Below are positions 32,892 to 42,071 of a DNA stretch of 45,680 bases, one piece after another. The stretch spans positions 1 to 45,680 of the forward strand of contig DAOPZC010000041.1 in NCBI GenBank assembly GCA_035353175.1, in the 5' to 3' direction. The position numbers and the translations under genes were made by a program. Position 1 is the first letter of the stretch. Every line of letters begins with the position of its first letter. The stretch is from DAOPZC01 sp035353175 (GTDB taxonomy: Bacteria > Verrucomicrobiota > Kiritimatiellia > RFP12 > UBA1067). A model generated the notes under the pieces. The model worked only from the letters and a program-made list of their open reading frames with translations. It was not told the DNA's origin and ran no database searches.

Positions 32892-35750
32892 ATGACATGT
32901 CGCCTTGCCGCAGGACTGACGTTCTGCGCCTTTTCGCTGCTTGCCGACCGTACGGTCCAGAACTTCAACGCCGACTGGCGCTTCCAGAAGGACGCCGACG
33001 GCAAACTCGACGCCTCGGCCGCCGCCTTCGACGACCGCGCCTGGCAGGCGGTGCGCCTGCCGCACGACTGGGCCATCTCCGGCCCCTTCACGCCCGACGC
33101 CGACGGCGGCACCGGCAAGCTCCCCTGGCGCGGCGTCGGCTGGTACCGCAAGACCTTCACGCCCGCGGCCGCCGCCGGCCAGCGCGTCTACCTCGACTTC
33201 GACGGCGTCATGGCCAGCCCCGAGGTCTACATCAACGGCCAGCGGGCCGGCGGCTGGGACTACGGCTACATCGGCTTCCGCGTCGACGCCACGCCCTTCG
33301 TCCGCTTCGGCCAGCCCAACACGGTCGCGGTCAAAGCCGACACCCGCAACCACAACTCGCGCTGGTACCCCGGCGCGGGCATCTACCGAAAAGTCATGCT
33401 GACCCTCTGCGACCCCGTCCACGTCGCGCACGAGGCCACCTTCGTCACCACGCCCGAGGTCGGCGCCGACCAGGCCGTCGTGCAGGTCGGCTCCGCCCTG
33501 ACCAACGCCACGGACCAGGCCGTGGAGGCCACGGTGACCCTGACCCTGCTCGACCCCGACGGACAGACCGCCGCCAGCCGAGAGCTCGCCCTCTCGGTTC
33601 CTGCGCACGCCGCCGCTCCGTTCGAACACCGCTTCGCTGTTTCGGCGCCCAAGCGGTGGGACCTGGCGTCGCCCCACCTCTACCGCGTCCGCATCGGCGT
33701 CAAGGCCGGCGCCTGCGCCGACGCCGAAACCACGCGCTTCGGCATCCGCTCCTTCGCCTTCCCGGCCGACGACGGCTTCCACCTCAACGGCCGCCGCGTC
33801 CAGCTCTACGGAGTGGACCTGCACGCCGACCTCGGCCCGCTGGGCATGGCCTTCAACCGCTCCGCCATGCGCCGCCAACTGGAGATCATGCACGACATGG
33901 GCTTCAACGCCCTGCGCACCAGCCACAACTGCCCCGCCCCCGAAGTGCTCGACCTCTGCGACGAGATGGGGATCTTCGTCTGGAACGAGGCCTTCGACAA
34001 ATGGGAAGGCACCTCCGGCCGCCGCAGCGACCAGAACCTCGAGGACTATGTCTCGCGCAACCTGCGCCAGTTCGTGCGCCGCGACCGCAACCACCCCTGC
34101 GTCTTCGTCTGGTCCATCGGCAACGAGATCCCGCCCGCCAAGCCCGGCGACGCCAAAGACCCAGGCATGACCGAGCCCCGCTGCACCCTCTTCCGCAGCG
34201 TCATCCGCACGCTCGACACCACGCGCCCGGTCGGCATCGGCTGCTGCCACGCCAACGCCATCGGCATGGGCGTCTTCGAGCACCTCGACCTCACCGGCTG
34301 GAACTACGGCGGCCAGTACGCCGCCATCAAGCGCAAGTACCCGGACAAGCCCGTGCTCTACTCCGAGTCCGCCTCGGCCCTCAGCTCCTACGGCTACTAC
34401 GCCGTGCCGCCGCCCCAGAACAAGACCGACTACGCGGTCGAGGACCGCGAGGTCTGCTCCTACGACCACAACGCCGCGCCCTGGTCGGACATCCCCGACC
34501 CCGAGTTCGCCCGCATGGAGCGCGACCGCTACTGCGGCGGCGAGTTCGTCTGGACCGGCCTCGACTACCTCGGCGAGCCCACGCCCTACATGCACTACTT
34601 CGAGCAGATGCGCAAATACCCGCAGAGCGAGATGGCGCGCAGCTCCTACTTCGGCATCGTCGACCTCTGCGGCGTGCCCAAAGACCGCTTCTTCCTCTAC
34701 CGCGGCCACTGGAACAAGGCCGCCGTCACCCTGCACATCCTGCCGCACTGGAACTGGGCCGGCAAGGAGGGCCAGAACGTGCCGGTCTACGTCTACACCA
34801 GCGGCGACTCGGCCGAGCTCTTCCTCAACGGCAAATCTCTCGGCCGCCGCACCAAGGGCCAGCCGCAGTCCAAGCCCGCCAACTTCGCGGCCGGCAAGCC
34901 CGCGACCGCCTCCAGCTCCGAAAAGACCACCGCCCACGACAACCCCGCCTCGGCCGCGCTCGACGGCACCACCGAGACCCGCTGGTGCGCCTCCGGCGAC
35001 GCCGTGCCGCAGTGGTGGCAGGTCGACCTCGGCGCGCCGACCGCCTTCCGCTATCTCTCGCTGACCTTCGAGGGCGAGGCCAAGAGCTACGGCTACGAGG
35101 TGCTCGCCTCCGACGACGCCGCGGCCTGGACCCCGCTCTTCGCCAAGAAGCTCGGCGAAGCCGCGCCCGCCGTTCTCGACCGGCCGGCCACCTACCGCTA
35201 CCTGCGCGTCGCCTTCACGGCGCTCGAAAAGAACCGCTGGGCCTCGCTGCGCGAGGTCGTGGTCTCCGACCAGAAGCCGTCCAACCCCTACTACGACATC
35301 TGCGACACCTACCGCCTGCGCTGGCTCGACGTCGCCTACCAGCCCGGCGAGCTCAAAGCCGTGGCCTACCAGGCCGGGAAGAAGATCGCCGAGCAGGTCA
35401 TGCGCACCGCGGGGCCCGCGGTCGCGGTCGCGCTCGCGCCCGAGCGGGACGCGCTGCCGGCCGACGGCGAGAGCGTGGTCTTCGTGCAGGTGGACGTGAC
35501 CGACGCGGCCGGCACGCGCGACCCGCGCGCCACGAACCGCATCCGCTTCAGCCTCAGCGGCCCCGGCGAGATCGTCGCGGTCGGCAACGGCAACCCGCGC
35601 GGCCACGACGCCTTCACGGACACCGCCAGCCATCCGCTCTACTTCGGCAAGGCGGTCGCCGTCCTGCGCCGCGCCGCCGGCTCGACGGCGCCGGTCACCC
35701 TCACCGCCACGGCCGACGGCCTCAAGCCCGCGACCGCAACGTTCAAGTAA
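32892..35750 (+). CDS. GH2 beta-galactosidase-type enzyme with a nested CBM32
   Basis: A 952-residue secreted glycoside hydrolase family 2 enzyme with a short signal (about 1-18). Domains in order: jelly-roll (about 22-180; VRLPHDWAI, GVGWYRKTF, NHNSRWYPGAGIYR), Ig-like (185-290), TIM barrel (295-590) with LRTSHNCPAPEVLDLCDEMG, acid/base Glu412 in SIGNEIP and nucleophile Glu492 in LYSESAS. A C-terminal Ig-like DUF4982-type domain begins at VYVYTSGDSAELFLNGKSLG (about 630-650). It is interrupted by an F5/8-type C (CBM32) module (about 661-796; GKPATASSSEKTTAHDNPAS, WWQVDLGAP, YRYLRVAF) and resumes at YRLRWLDVAYQPGELKAVAY. A last Ig-like domain ends at 952. Hydrolysis of beta-galactosides is likely; other GH2 activities cannot be excluded. 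Confidence 0.93.
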   Translation: MTCRLAAGLTFCAFSLLADRTVQNFNADWRFQKDADGKLDASAAAFDDRAWQAVRLPHDWAISGPFTPDADGGTGKLPWRGVGWYRKTFTPAAAAGQRVYLDFDGVMASPEVYINGQRAGGWDYGYIGFRVDATPFVRFGQPNTVAVKADTRNHNSRWYPGAGIYRKVMLTLCDPVHVAHEATFVTTPEVGADQAVVQVGSALTNATDQAVEATVTLTLLDPDGQTAASRELALSVPAHAAAPFEHRFAVSAPKRWDLASPHLYRVRIGVKAGACADAETTRFGIRSFAFPADDGFHLNGRRVQLYGVDLHADLGPLGMAFNRSAMRRQLEIMHDMGFNALRTSHNCPAPEVLDLCDEMGIFVWNEAFDKWEGTSGRRSDQNLEDYVSRNLRQFVRRDRNHPCVFVWSIGNEIPPAKPGDAKDPGMTEPRCTLFRSVIRTLDTTRPVGIGCCHANAIGMGVFEHLDLTGWNYGGQYAAIKRKYPDKPVLYSESASALSSYGYYAVPPPQNKTDYAVEDREVCSYDHNAAPWSDIPDPEFARMERDRYCGGEFVWTGLDYLGEPTPYMHYFEQMRKYPQSEMARSSYFGIVDLCGVPKDRFFLYRGHWNKAAVTLHILPHWNWAGKEGQNVPVYVYTSGDSAELFLNGKSLGRRTKGQPQSKPANFAAGKPATASSSEKTTAHDNPASAALDGTTETRWCASGDAVPQWWQVDLGAPTAFRYLSLTFEGEAKSYGYEVLASDDAAAWTPLFAKKLGEAAPAVLDRPATYRYLRVAFTALEKNRWASLREVVVSDQKPSNPYYDICDTYRLRWLDVAYQPGELKAVAYQAGKKIAEQVMRTAGPAVAVALAPERDALPADGESVVFVQVDVTDAAGTRDPRATNRIRFSLSGPGEIVAVGNGNPRGHDAFTDTASHPLYFGKAVAVLRRAAGSTAPVTLTATADGLKPATATFK

Positions 35751-36009
35751 GCGCGGCAACACGTTCGGAAATCCGGGCTCGAAAGTCCGGGATCTCCGTG
35801 ACCGCACCGGAAGAAACGGGTGTGGGCTTCAGCCGAAACCGCCGTTCCTGGGTCTTAGGGCGCATCCCCGATTCGCTGACTGATCGCTTGAACAAGGCTG
35901 GTGTACCGGCTTTAGTCGGCCGACGCGGCCCGGGCCGCCTGAAGGCGGGACACCAACATGGGGCGATGCGGAACGGACGTGTACCGAATTGAAGATGCCC
36001 CTTTGAACA
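35751..36009. other. Intergenic region between the GH2 gene and the giant surface protein
   Basis: No gene is supported. A minus-strand frame crossing it (35743-36096) has no start signal and encodes the repeat described at 35900-35954. There is no evident T-rich terminator after the GH2 gene. Confidence 0.5.
35900..35954. repeat. REP-like imperfect palindrome
   Basis: The arm at 35900-35920 (starting GGTGTACCGGC) pairs with 35934-35954 (ending GGCGGGACACC); 17 of 21 positions are complementary. The 13-base middle overlaps a perfect 14-base palindrome, GCGGCCCGGGCCGC. The conserved ends and variable centre are typical of dispersed intergenic REP or MITE-type elements. Only one copy is recognised in this window, so dispersal is inferred. 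Confidence 0.55.
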
Positions 36010-36038
36010 TTGACAGGCCCAAACAATCTCCGCATACT
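36010..36038 (+). promoter_or_regulatory. Sigma70-type promoter of the giant surface protein gene
   Basis: TTGACA (36010-36015), 17-base spacer, CATACT (36033-36038). The -35 is a perfect consensus and the -10 matches 4 of 6. Transcription would start near 36045, about 70 bases before the ATG at 36115. Confidence 0.6.
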
Positions 36039-36114
36039 TGATTACATCAATAATGTTTGTCTTTTGCGTTGTTGGATGTCGGATCCTGTGAACCAATCGG
36101 ACGTGGAGGGGCGA

Positions 36115-39100
36115 ATGAAATCAGCAGTTCTGTCGCGGGGGTGGATCGGTCTGGCGATCTGTGCGGGTGGACTGGCGACGCAGGCCGCCGATGGCATCTG
36201 GACCAACGCCGCGGGCGGCGTGTGGAGCACGGCCGGGAATTGGCAGGATGGCGTCGTCGCGGTTTCCAACGTCGCCGCATCCTTCCGGGCGGCCGTCGGC
36301 ACGGTCACGGTTTCCAACGACCTCACCTCCGTTTCGCTGACGGGGCTCGCTTTTAACGACGGACCGGAGAATGACGCGTCGTGGACCCTCACCGGCAGCG
36401 TCCTCGCGCTGACCGCGCCCGCCACGGTCGACGTCCGCACCAACGCGGCGACACTCGCGCTGGCCGTGAACGGCACGAACGGCGTGGTGAAATCGGGGGC
36501 CGGCGCGCTGCGGCTCTCCGGCGGCAACAAGGGTTCCGCCGGCGCCACCGTGAACGCGGGCACCCTGCTGGTGGGCGAAGCGTCGGAACCCGGCAGCGGC
36601 TCGTTGCGCCTGGCCGGCGGCGCGATCGCGATCCTGGCCGCGGGCGAGCCCGGCCTCATGGAAAGCGCCTCGCCCCACAACACCATCAACCTCGGCACGG
36701 CGGGGACGAACATCGCCGTACGCCTGACGACGCGAATGGCCAACACCAACAGTAATCTGGCGGCGACCTACCCCGCCAACACGCAGTACATCTACGCCGG
36801 GCGCTGGTACGTGCCGGCGGACGCCTGCTACAGCTTCCTCAAGAATTTCGACGACGGCGGCTATCTGGCCGTCGACCGGACGGCGCTCATCAACGACAAC
36901 CTGTGGAGCAGCGTCATCGTGGTCCGCGGCGTCCGGCTCGCGAAGGGCTGGCACGACCTTGAGGTCCGCGTGTCGCAGGGCGGCGGCGGCGTGGGGCCGA
37001 CCGCGTCCCGCTTCGCCTCGGGCATCATGTACGACCCGACGGACGGCGATTTCTCGGCGACCAACATGGCCAACGCGAAGGTGTTCGCGGATCCGGGCGA
37101 CGGCAGCGTGTTGCGGACGGACCGCGTCGCCACGATGCCCCAGCGGGCCGTCTTGGCTGGACATGCGACGCTGGACCTTTCCGCGCACGGGTCCGACTTC
37201 GCGCCGCTCTGGGCGGGGGGACTCATGGCCGACCCCTCCGCTGGCGCGCCGGTCCTGACTGTCACGGGCGGCTCGGGCGAACTGCGCGTGGGCGGTTTGG
37301 GCGCGCATGCGCCGTACAACATCGATGCGGCCGCATCGAACGGCGTCGTCTTTTCGGAGAAGGTCCTGGTGCTGGCGCTCCCGACATCGAGCGCGTGGCG
37401 GATCGCGGACCGCGCGGAGGTGGCGCTCGGCGCGCCGGAGCTGCTGGGCGCAGGGAGCCTCACGCTGACCAACCACTCGGTGCGGGTGCTCGCCTGCGAT
37501 GCGCTGGGATCGGCCGGCGGGACCTTCACGGTCCAAGGCGCCGGCAACGGCGTGACGTTCGACGCCTCGCGGATCACCAACGGCACGTGGCTGGCCGACG
37601 CCAGCTATGTGCTGGCGGCGACCAACAGCGTGGTGTTGGCAGGGACCGATTCCTCCGTGGGATTCGACGGCGCGGGCACCACGCGCCTGTTCGGCACGAT
37701 CGGCGGCGCGGGGGCCCTGACCAAGGCCGGCAGCGGCACCGCCGAACTGCTCCAGCCCTGCGGCTTCACCGGCGACGTGACCGTGGCGGCCGGACGGCTG
37801 CGCGTCTGCGCGGCGACCGTCGGCGATGCGTCAAACCGCGTGACTCTCAGCGGCGGCACCTTCGGTTTCGACGCGTCCGTGGCCGCGCCGACCGTGCCGA
37901 TGGTGACGGCCTCCAGCGGCACCCTCGACGTCCCCGCCGGCCAAACGCTCACGGTGGGAACGCTCGGCGGCACGGTGTCGGTCTCAGGCAGCGGCACGCT
38001 GGTGGTATCCCAAGTGGCGGCTGGCGCGAAACTCACCTTCGCGGGCAACGGTTTGTTCGCGGTTTCAAACATGGCGGCCGGCGCGAGCATCACCCTGACG
38101 GGAGCCGGCGCGCTGTCGCTCCCGCCCTCGGTCTCGGGGGGCAAGGTGTCGCTGGCGGGAATCGGGTGTTCGCTGACGCTCGCGGCGGGGAGCCGGCTGG
38201 ACGAGGTCGAGGTCGCCGAGAACGCGGCGGGCTCGATCTCGGGCGCGGGCAGCGTCGACCGCCTTGCGGGCAAAGGCGCTCTGACGAAGAGCGGTTCCGG
38301 CGCGTTGGTGATCGTCAACGCCGGCGCGTTCGACGGCCAGATCGCGGTGGCGAGCGGCAGCTTGGTCTTGGATCCGGCCCAAGCCGCCCCGGCCGGCGTG
38401 CCGGGCGTGTGGTTCGACGCCAGCGTCACGAATTCCTACACGCATGAAACGCAAAACAACAACACGACGTACCCGCTCGATGTGATCGGCAAGTGGGCCG
38501 ACCGGCGCCTGAACGGTTTCACGGCCAGCATCGAGGGCTACAACACGGCGGGCAACTTCGATCGGCCCTACGTGATCACCAACGCCCTGAACGGCATGCC
38601 GGTGATCTCCTGCGGCGGCTACAACTACTGCCCGGACTTCGAGTTTCGGCGCGTGGCGTTCGGCACGGTCAACACCTATCACGCGTTCCTGGTCTTCGGC
38701 AGCCAGCGGGGCGGCGGGCATCTGCTGGGCCTTACCGGCGGCAACTGGGATTTCCAACGCGGCGTCGTCAGCAACAACGCCCAAGTGACCTCGGCCTCGA
38801 TCCCGATCTGGAAGAGCGTCGGCTATCCGGTCTGGACCAACGGCGTGGCTGTGAACGGGCTGACGACCGGGTTGAACGGCGGGTATCAGGTGCTCAGCAT
38901 CGCCATCACCAACGCCACCGGACACGGCGTCAACGCGCTCGGCATGGTGAACGCGTGGCAGAACTCGGGCGGACAGCGCTACGCCGAAGTGCTGCTCTAC
39001 ACGAACGCGGTGAGCGACGCGGAGCGGAAGGCGAACGAGGCGTATCTGGCCGCCAAATGGGGATTGGGTGGCTTCACCGCGCCGCTGGTGACCGTCGCCT

Positions 39101-40485
39101 CGAACGCCACGCTGGAAGTGCGCGGCCCCTATACGCTGGCGGCGCTGAGAGGCGTGGGTACGGTCATCAAGACCGGCGCGGGCGCGCTGAGTTTCGGCGG
39201 CACGTTCGACGGGGTCGTCCAGGTGCAGGGGGGCACCGTGACGGTGCCGCCGCTGCCGCCGCCGCCGACCGCGGCGGCGGTGCCCACCAACGGCATGCTC
39301 CTGTGGCTCGACGCTTGCGCCACGAACCGGATGACGTTCGATCCGAATCCGGGCGAGGTGTATCAGTGGATCGACCGCCGCACCAACGTCAACCGCTTCG
39401 CGTGGGGGTACTACACGTCGCAGTACCCGGAGCGGTCGTGGCTCCAGCAGACCGCCGCGCCGCGCGGCGGCAGCCTGTGCTGGGTCGACTTCGTGACCAA
39501 TCCGGTCTACGAGGCGAGCAGTTTCAGCAAGTACATGAAGATCACGCTGGACCGCGATCCCGCGACGTATGTGATGGACTCCTATGTCGGCACGCTTTCG
39601 GGCATCCGCACCGGCTTCGTCGTACTCGACAGCCTCCGCGGCGGCGGCTTGCCGGTCGGCGGCAACAACAACAGCATCAACAGCAGCTTCACGCGCGACA
39701 ACAGCTCGCTCCCCACCTCGCCGGTCTGGGGCTCTGGCACCGTCGCGGCAGTGACCAACGGCACGACCCGTCTGGACGGCGAGCGGGTGGACGGCCGCGT
39801 CACGGGCTTCAGCGGCGGCGTGCAGGTGCTGTCGTTCACCACCACCGGCGACACGCTGTTTTGGTTCCTCGGCGCGACGCGGGCCAGGCTCGAACGGCTC
39901 GGCGAACTGATGTTCTTCAGCACCGTGCTCTCGCCCGCCGACCGCGGCGCGGTCGAGGCTTATCTTCTGAACAAGTGGACGACCAAGACCGGCGCGGGCT
40001 ACCGCGTGCCGGGCGAACGCCTCGCCCAGGCCGCGACGGTGGCCGCCGGCGCGACGCTCGACCTCACCGGCGCGACGGGCGACGAGTTCGGAACCGTTTC
40101 GGGCGCGGGCGGCGTCCGCGTCTCCGCCTTCGACGCGCTGCCGCAGATCGACGGCAGCATCGGCTCGCTGGCGATGCTGGGCGGCGAATGCGCGTTCACG
40201 GTGGTCGCCCAGGGCGCCACCTTCGTCGCCCAGCCGGCCGTGACCGTCACGGGCGCCTTGACGGTGCCTTCGAACGGCGTGGTGCGCGTGACCTTCGCAG
40301 ACTGTCCGAAAACGATGCGGCTCCCGCTCATCACCTACGGCTCGGTGACGGGCAGCGGGTTGGACGCATGGACGCTGGAAACGGCCGGCAACGTTCCGGC
40401 CGGCGCCACCCTCCGCTTAACCGGCACCCCGTCCGGGGCCTATCTGGACATCACCGCCAATGGCACGGTTTTCCTGATCCGCTGA
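36115..40485 (+). CDS. Giant secreted protein with autotransporter-type beta-strand repeats, PA14-like and two LamG-like domains
   Basis: A 1456-residue exported protein. The signal (about 1-25) ends at LATQAAD. Four autotransporter-associated beta-strand repeats are visible: VVKSGAGALRLSGGNK (about 122), ALTKAGSGTAELL (about 532), ALTKSGSGALVIVNAGAFDG (about 721) and VIKTGAGALSFGGTFDGVV (about 1015). A PA14-like region lies at about 205-330 (YIYAGRWYVPADACYSFLKN, FDDGGYLAVD). Two LamG-like domains lie at about 762-985 (ending EAYLAAKWGLGG) and 1056-1295 (ending EAYLLNKWTTK); they resemble each other. There is no C-terminal barrel, PEP-CTERM or LPXTG signal; the chain ends TANGTVFLIR. GGAGGGG precedes the ATG at 36115. 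Likely a surface or released carbohydrate-binding or adhesive protein. Confidence 0.83.
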   Translation: MKSAVLSRGWIGLAICAGGLATQAADGIWTNAAGGVWSTAGNWQDGVVAVSNVAASFRAAVGTVTVSNDLTSVSLTGLAFNDGPENDASWTLTGSVLALTAPATVDVRTNAATLALAVNGTNGVVKSGAGALRLSGGNKGSAGATVNAGTLLVGEASEPGSGSLRLAGGAIAILAAGEPGLMESASPHNTINLGTAGTNIAVRLTTRMANTNSNLAATYPANTQYIYAGRWYVPADACYSFLKNFDDGGYLAVDRTALINDNLWSSVIVVRGVRLAKGWHDLEVRVSQGGGGVGPTASRFASGIMYDPTDGDFSATNMANAKVFADPGDGSVLRTDRVATMPQRAVLAGHATLDLSAHGSDFAPLWAGGLMADPSAGAPVLTVTGGSGELRVGGLGAHAPYNIDAAASNGVVFSEKVLVLALPTSSAWRIADRAEVALGAPELLGAGSLTLTNHSVRVLACDALGSAGGTFTVQGAGNGVTFDASRITNGTWLADASYVLAATNSVVLAGTDSSVGFDGAGTTRLFGTIGGAGALTKAGSGTAELLQPCGFTGDVTVAAGRLRVCAATVGDASNRVTLSGGTFGFDASVAAPTVPMVTASSGTLDVPAGQTLTVGTLGGTVSVSGSGTLVVSQVAAGAKLTFAGNGLFAVSNMAAGASITLTGAGALSLPPSVSGGKVSLAGIGCSLTLAAGSRLDEVEVAENAAGSISGAGSVDRLAGKGALTKSGSGALVIVNAGAFDGQIAVASGSLVLDPAQAAPAGVPGVWFDASVTNSYTHETQNNNTTYPLDVIGKWADRRLNGFTASIEGYNTAGNFDRPYVITNALNGMPVISCGGYNYCPDFEFRRVAFGTVNTYHAFLVFGSQRGGGHLLGLTGGNWDFQRGVVSNNAQVTSASIPIWKSVGYPVWTNGVAVNGLTTGLNGGYQVLSIAITNATGHGVNALGMVNAWQNSGGQRYAEVLLYTNAVSDAERKANEAYLAAKWGLGGFTAPLVTVASNATLEVRGPYTLAALRGVGTVIKTGAGALSFGGTFDGVVQVQGGTVTVPPLPPPPTAAAVPTNGMLLWLDACATNRMTFDPNPGEVYQWIDRRTNVNRFAWGYYTSQYPERSWLQQTAAPRGGSLCWVDFVTNPVYEASSFSKYMKITLDRDPATYVMDSYVGTLSGIRTGFVVLDSLRGGGLPVGGNNNSINSSFTRDNSSLPTSPVWGSGTVAAVTNGTTRLDGERVDGRVTGFSGGVQVLSFTTTGDTLFWFLGATRARLERLGELMFFSTVLSPADRGAVEAYLLNKWTTKTGAGYRVPGERLAQAATVAAGATLDLTGATGDEFGTVSGAGGVRVSAFDALPQIDGSIGSLAMLGGECAFTVVAQGATFVAQPAVTVTGALTVPSNGVVRVTFADCPKTMRLPLITYGSVTGSGLDAWTLETAGNVPAGATLRLTGTPSGAYLDITANGTVFLIR

Positions 40486-40513
40486 TCTCAAGATCCGGCA
40501 GCGCGCGCGACCG

Positions 40514-40587
40514 TTCGCCGCCCGGACGGGACGGCCGCGGCGAACCTCGGCGGCGGCGCGGAAGGCCAAAAAGGTGCGCCTTTTTTT
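40514..40587 (+). terminator. Tandem hairpins ending in a T-run
   Basis: A GC-rich hairpin, TTCGCCGC (40514-40521) with GCGGCGAA (40537-40544), is followed by AAAAAGG (40568-40574), loop TGCG, CCTTTTT (40579-40585) and two more T. This is a plausible intrinsic terminator for the giant surface protein gene, just before the promoter of the aminomutase gene. Confidence 0.65.
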
Positions 40588-40597
40588 ACGGGCATGC

Positions 40598-40626
40598 TTG
40601 ACAAGATGAACAAACAGGCGTATTAG
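40598..40626 (+). promoter_or_regulatory. Sigma70-type promoter of the aminomutase/ATP-grasp pair
   Basis: TTGACA (40598-40603), exactly 17 bases, TATTAG (40621-40626; 4 of 6). Transcription would start near 40633, just before the first of two ribosome binding sites (AAAAGGAG at 40635-40642). Confidence 0.62.
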
Positions 40627-40704
40627 GGTTCCGCAAAAGGAGACGCATTGCCGAGCGGGAGCGAGGCATGTGAAATAGATCCTTTTGCAACAAGGAGTTT
40701 TGCT

Positions 40705-42006
40705 GTGTACGGTGTGCCTGCGCACGCGATGCAGTTGAGCTTGCACCTGGACGACCAGGAAGAGGAGCCTCCACAAGGAGAGCCGCCTCTGTTTTCATTA
40801 TCCGTCCCCCGCGTGGACGGAAAACCGCGCCTGATGACCCTTCCCGCGGCACCGGTCAAAACCCGTGCCCTGAAGATGAGCCCGCAGTGCCGCGCGTTTC
40901 GCGATCAATTCTTCCCGAATGCCGCCGATGAGCAATGGTCCGATTGGCGCTGGCAGATCCAGCACCGGATTCGCGACCTCGAGACCGTCCGGCGCATGGT
41001 CCGGCTTTCGGCCGCCGAGGAAAAGGCGCTTGAGCTGGGCGGTAAGATGCTGCCCATGGCCGTCACGCCGCACTACATGGGGCTCATCTCTCCCACGGAT
41101 CCCGACCAAGCCCTCCGCCGCGCGATGATCCCGACGGTCTACGAGATGCGGCGCTGCCCGGGCGAGGCGGACGATCCGCTCGGCGAAGAGCACCAGAGCC
41201 CGATCCCTGGTCTGGTCCACCGCTACCCCGACCGCGTGCTGCTGCTGGCGACGGATTTCTGCTCGGCCTATTGCCGCTACTGCACCCGCTCGCGCGTGGT
41301 CGGCCACGGCGCGATCACCCCCAGCACGCGACGGCTCCAGATGATCTTCGACTACATCCGGAGCAAGCCGCAGATCCGCGACGTGCTGATCTCCGGCGGC
41401 GATCCGCTGACCCTGAGCGATGAGAAGATCGAGTTCATCCTTTCCAACCTCCGGGCGATCCCGCATGTCGAGATCATCCGCATTGGCACCAAGGTCACAA
41501 CCGTTCTGCCGCAGCGCATCACGCCCCAACTCACGCGCGTGCTGCGCAAGTACCACCCGCTCTGGATGAGCCTGCATTTCACGCATCCCGACGAGTGTTG
41601 CTGTGAAACGCAGAAGGCGTGCGGCCTGCTGGCGGACGCGGGCATCCCGCTCGGCTCGCAGACGGTCCTGCTCAAAGGCATGAACGACAACGCCGACGTC
41701 ATGAAGCGGCTCGTCCACAACCTGATGAAGATGCGGGTCAAGCCGTATTATGTCTATCAGTGCGATCCGATTTCCGGCTCGGAACATTTCCGCACGCCCG
41801 TATCCAAGGGCGTGGAGATCATCCGCAGCCTGCGGGGCCATACCACCGGCTACGCCGTGCCGACCTACGTGATCGACGCGCCCGGCGGCGGCGGCAAGAT
41901 CCCGATCGCCCCCGACTATGTCGCGGGCAAGGACGCCGAGGGCAACCTGCGCCTGACAAATTACGAAGGCAAATCCTTTCAGTACCCGGACTACATCCAA
42001 GCATGA
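40705..42006 (+). CDS. kamA: Lysine 2,3-aminomutase (KamA-type radical SAM enzyme)
   Basis: Interconverts L-lysine and L-beta-lysine using SAM, a 4Fe-4S cluster and PLP. With the GTG start it is 433 residues. CSAYCRYC gives Cys186, Cys190 and Cys193. Asp354 (in QCDPISG), Asp391 and Lys398 (in DAPGGGGKIP) follow. The spacings from the last Cys to the first Asp (161), Asp to Asp (37) and Asp to Lys (7) equal those of the clostridial enzyme's Cys132, Asp293, Asp330 and Lys337. Those two Asp residues bind the lysine side-chain amine, so lysine is the likely substrate, not glutamate. The N-terminus is about 60 residues longer than the clostridial enzyme, with an acidic/Pro-rich stretch. GTG 40705 has AAGGAG 7 bases upstream, while TTG 40648 has an equally good AAAAGGAG. 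An ATP-grasp gene follows. Confidence 0.9.
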   Translation: MYGVPAHAMQLSLHLDDQEEEPPQGEPPLFSLSVPRVDGKPRLMTLPAAPVKTRALKMSPQCRAFRDQFFPNAADEQWSDWRWQIQHRIRDLETVRRMVRLSAAEEKALELGGKMLPMAVTPHYMGLISPTDPDQALRRAMIPTVYEMRRCPGEADDPLGEEHQSPIPGLVHRYPDRVLLLATDFCSAYCRYCTRSRVVGHGAITPSTRRLQMIFDYIRSKPQIRDVLISGGDPLTLSDEKIEFILSNLRAIPHVEIIRIGTKVTTVLPQRITPQLTRVLRKYHPLWMSLHFTHPDECCCETQKACGLLADAGIPLGSQTVLLKGMNDNADVMKRLVHNLMKMRVKPYYVYQCDPISGSEHFRTPVSKGVEIIRSLRGHTTGYAVPTYVIDAPGGGGKIPIAPDYVAGKDAEGNLRLTNYEGKSFQYPDYIQA

Positions 42007-42070
42007 ATGTCCAATGACCTCTCTTGCCGTTGGAAATTGCTCATTCCCTGTTGGAAATTGGACATTCGCC
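42005..42070. repeat. Tandem 21-base repeat with inverted ends, before the ATP-grasp gene
   Basis: Two adjacent 21-base units (42029-42049 and 42050-42070) both begin GTTGGAAATTG and share CATTC at the same offset. GAATGTCCAAT (42005-42015) and ATTGGACATTC (42057-42067) are perfect 11-base inverted arms. The stop codon of kamA (42004-42006) lies at the left edge and the ATG of the next gene follows one base after the right edge. Confidence 0.75.
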
Positions 42071-42071
42071 T

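Noticed and set aside
32852..35992. Long plus-strand and minus-strand open frames (about 1000 codons each) across the GH2 gene
   Set aside because: High GC content leaves few stops in alternative frames; the encoded sequences are Arg- or Val/Gly-rich shadows, while the GH2 frame has complete motifs.
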